A stretch of 64,000 nucleotides of DNA, from positions 186,001 to 250,000 of the forward strand of contig NZ_MCAS01000002.1 of the NCBI RefSeq assembly GCF_003610895.1. Reading direction: 5' to 3'. The notes beneath the pieces are model-generated. The model saw only the letters and a program-made list of their open reading frames with translations. It searched no databases and had not been told where the DNA came from. Numbering within the stretch: position 1 is the first letter of the stretch; each line of letters begins with the position of its first letter. This stretch comes from Paraburkholderia fungorum. Lineage in GTDB: Bacteria > Pseudomonadota > Gammaproteobacteria > Burkholderiales > Burkholderiaceae. Below are positions 63,488 to 64,000 of the stretch, in pieces. A program made the position numbers and the translations under genes.

Positions 63488-64000
63488 TTATGCGCCCGCC
63501 ACTACCGCCGCGATCGACGACGCCACATAGCCGGCGTTGCGCGCATTCAATCCGGCGACGCACATGCGCCCCGAGCGCAGCACATACACGGCATATTCGC
63601 TGCGCAAACGCTCCACCTGGGCTTCGCTCAGCCCCGTGTAGGTAAACATGCCGCGCTGCGCGACATAACGCGCGCGCATTACTTCATCGACGCGGCCGGC
63701 GAGTCCGTCGTGAATCGTGCCGCGCATGGCGAGAATCCGTTCGCGCATGGTGGCGAGTTCCGCTTCCCATGAAGCACGCAAGGACGCATCCGAAAGCACA
63801 TTGGCGACGAGGCGCGCGCCGTGCGTCGGCGGATTGCTGTAATTGGCGCGCACCGCGGACATCAATTGACCGAGCACGCGAGCCGCCTCTTCCTTGCTCT
63901 TGCACACCACGCTCAGTGCGCCGCAGCGCTCGCCGTACAGCGAGAAATTCTTCGAGAACGAATTCGCCGCGATCAGCGGCACGCCCGCATCGGCGAGCAG
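63488..64000 (-). CDS. Aspartate/aromatic aminotransferase, C-terminal part
   Basis: The last 170 residues of a fold-type I aminotransferase whose start lies beyond the right edge. The PLP lysine is in SFSKNFSLYGERCGAL, the signature of the aspartate/tyrosine aminotransferase (AspC/TyrB) group. The conserved C-terminal RGMFTYTGLSEAQVERLRSEYAVYVLRSGRMCVAGLN with its substrate-binding arginine is intact. It transfers amino groups between aspartate or aromatic amino acids and 2-oxoglutarate. It is the upstream member of a likely three-gene unit on the minus strand. Confidence 0.92.
   Translation of the reverse strand: MLADAGVPLIAANSFSKNFSLYGERCGALSVVCKSKEEAARVLGQLMSAVRANYSNPPTHGARLVANVLSDASLRASWEAELATMRERILAMRGTIHDGLAGRVDEVMRARYVAQRGMFTYTGLSEAQVERLRSEYAVYVLRSGRMCVAGLNARNAGYVASSIAAVVAGA

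Noticed and set aside
1..64000. Prophage, IS, integron, CRISPR, toxin-antitoxin or restriction genes
   Set aside because: No transposase, integrase, phage structural, Cas or restriction motifs were seen, and no regular spacer-repeat array. The tandem arrays found are contiguous short units, not CRISPR.

Overview
The window reads as a high-GC chromosomal segment from a Burkholderiaceae bacterium, most like Paraburkholderia. The signs are a Burkholderia-type general porin, two DUF4148-type proteins, a partly aerobic cobalamin cluster headed by cobG, a MocR regulator, a VpsR-type sigma54 activator, and an intergenic element near 2.2-2.5 kb that I associate from memory with Paraburkholderia genomes. 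There are no rRNA or tRNA genes, IS elements, prophage genes or CRISPR arrays. Most of it looks like ordinary chromosome with many small, independently regulated units.

Layout. 0-9.6 kb: start of a MarC-family membrane gene, a DUF3311/sodium:solute symporter pair, a GST, a phytochelatin-synthase-like lipoprotein, a DUF1289 protein, a diguanylate cyclase overlapping a membrane-anchored unknown, a cupredoxin/metallophosphoesterase pair, and a stand-alone diheme-b membrane domain otherwise known as the anchor of CyaC-type adenylate cyclases. 9.6-17.4 kb: an M1 aminopeptidase lipoprotein, an ArsR-AHSA1-GST-membrane protein operon, a LysR regulator, a YkgJ cysteine-cluster protein and an orphan LivK-like binding protein. 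17.5-24.7 kb: an amino-acid permease with a DadA-like dehydrogenase, a divergent MocR regulator with a repeated TTGTGTG operator candidate between them, a sigma54 activator and an epoxide hydrolase. 24.9-41 kb: porin, DUF4148-type proteins, a DMT exporter, a secreted TIM-barrel/PA14 glycosidase-like lipoprotein, BON, AlkB, DJ-1, carbonic anhydrase, an MFS exporter, an AraC/hydrolase pair and a rhomboid protease.

41.8-51.8 kb: agmatinase with a PotF-like binding protein under a divergent LysR, then a divergent cobalamin block. cobL-cobK-cobM lie on the minus strand. A cobalamin riboswitch leads into cobG-cobH-cobI-cbiG/cobJ on the plus strand. Together these cover most of the corrin-ring methylation and contraction steps. 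51.9-64 kb: a YhaN/YhaO-like SbcCD pair, a DUF445 protein, an extended AI-2E-family membrane protein, an FAD aromatic hydroxylase with DUF2783, and a minus-strand set of aminotransferase (cut by the window end), class II aldolase and ketopantoate-reductase-like genes.

The features most worth a second look are the catalytic-domain-free diheme anchor, a recurring class of short degenerate tandem arrays with 12-bp or 9-bp units inside or at the 3' ends of genes, the hook-less SbcC-like ATPase, and the MocR operator candidate. I found no system that I can confidently call new. All family calls are from reading motifs, without database searches.
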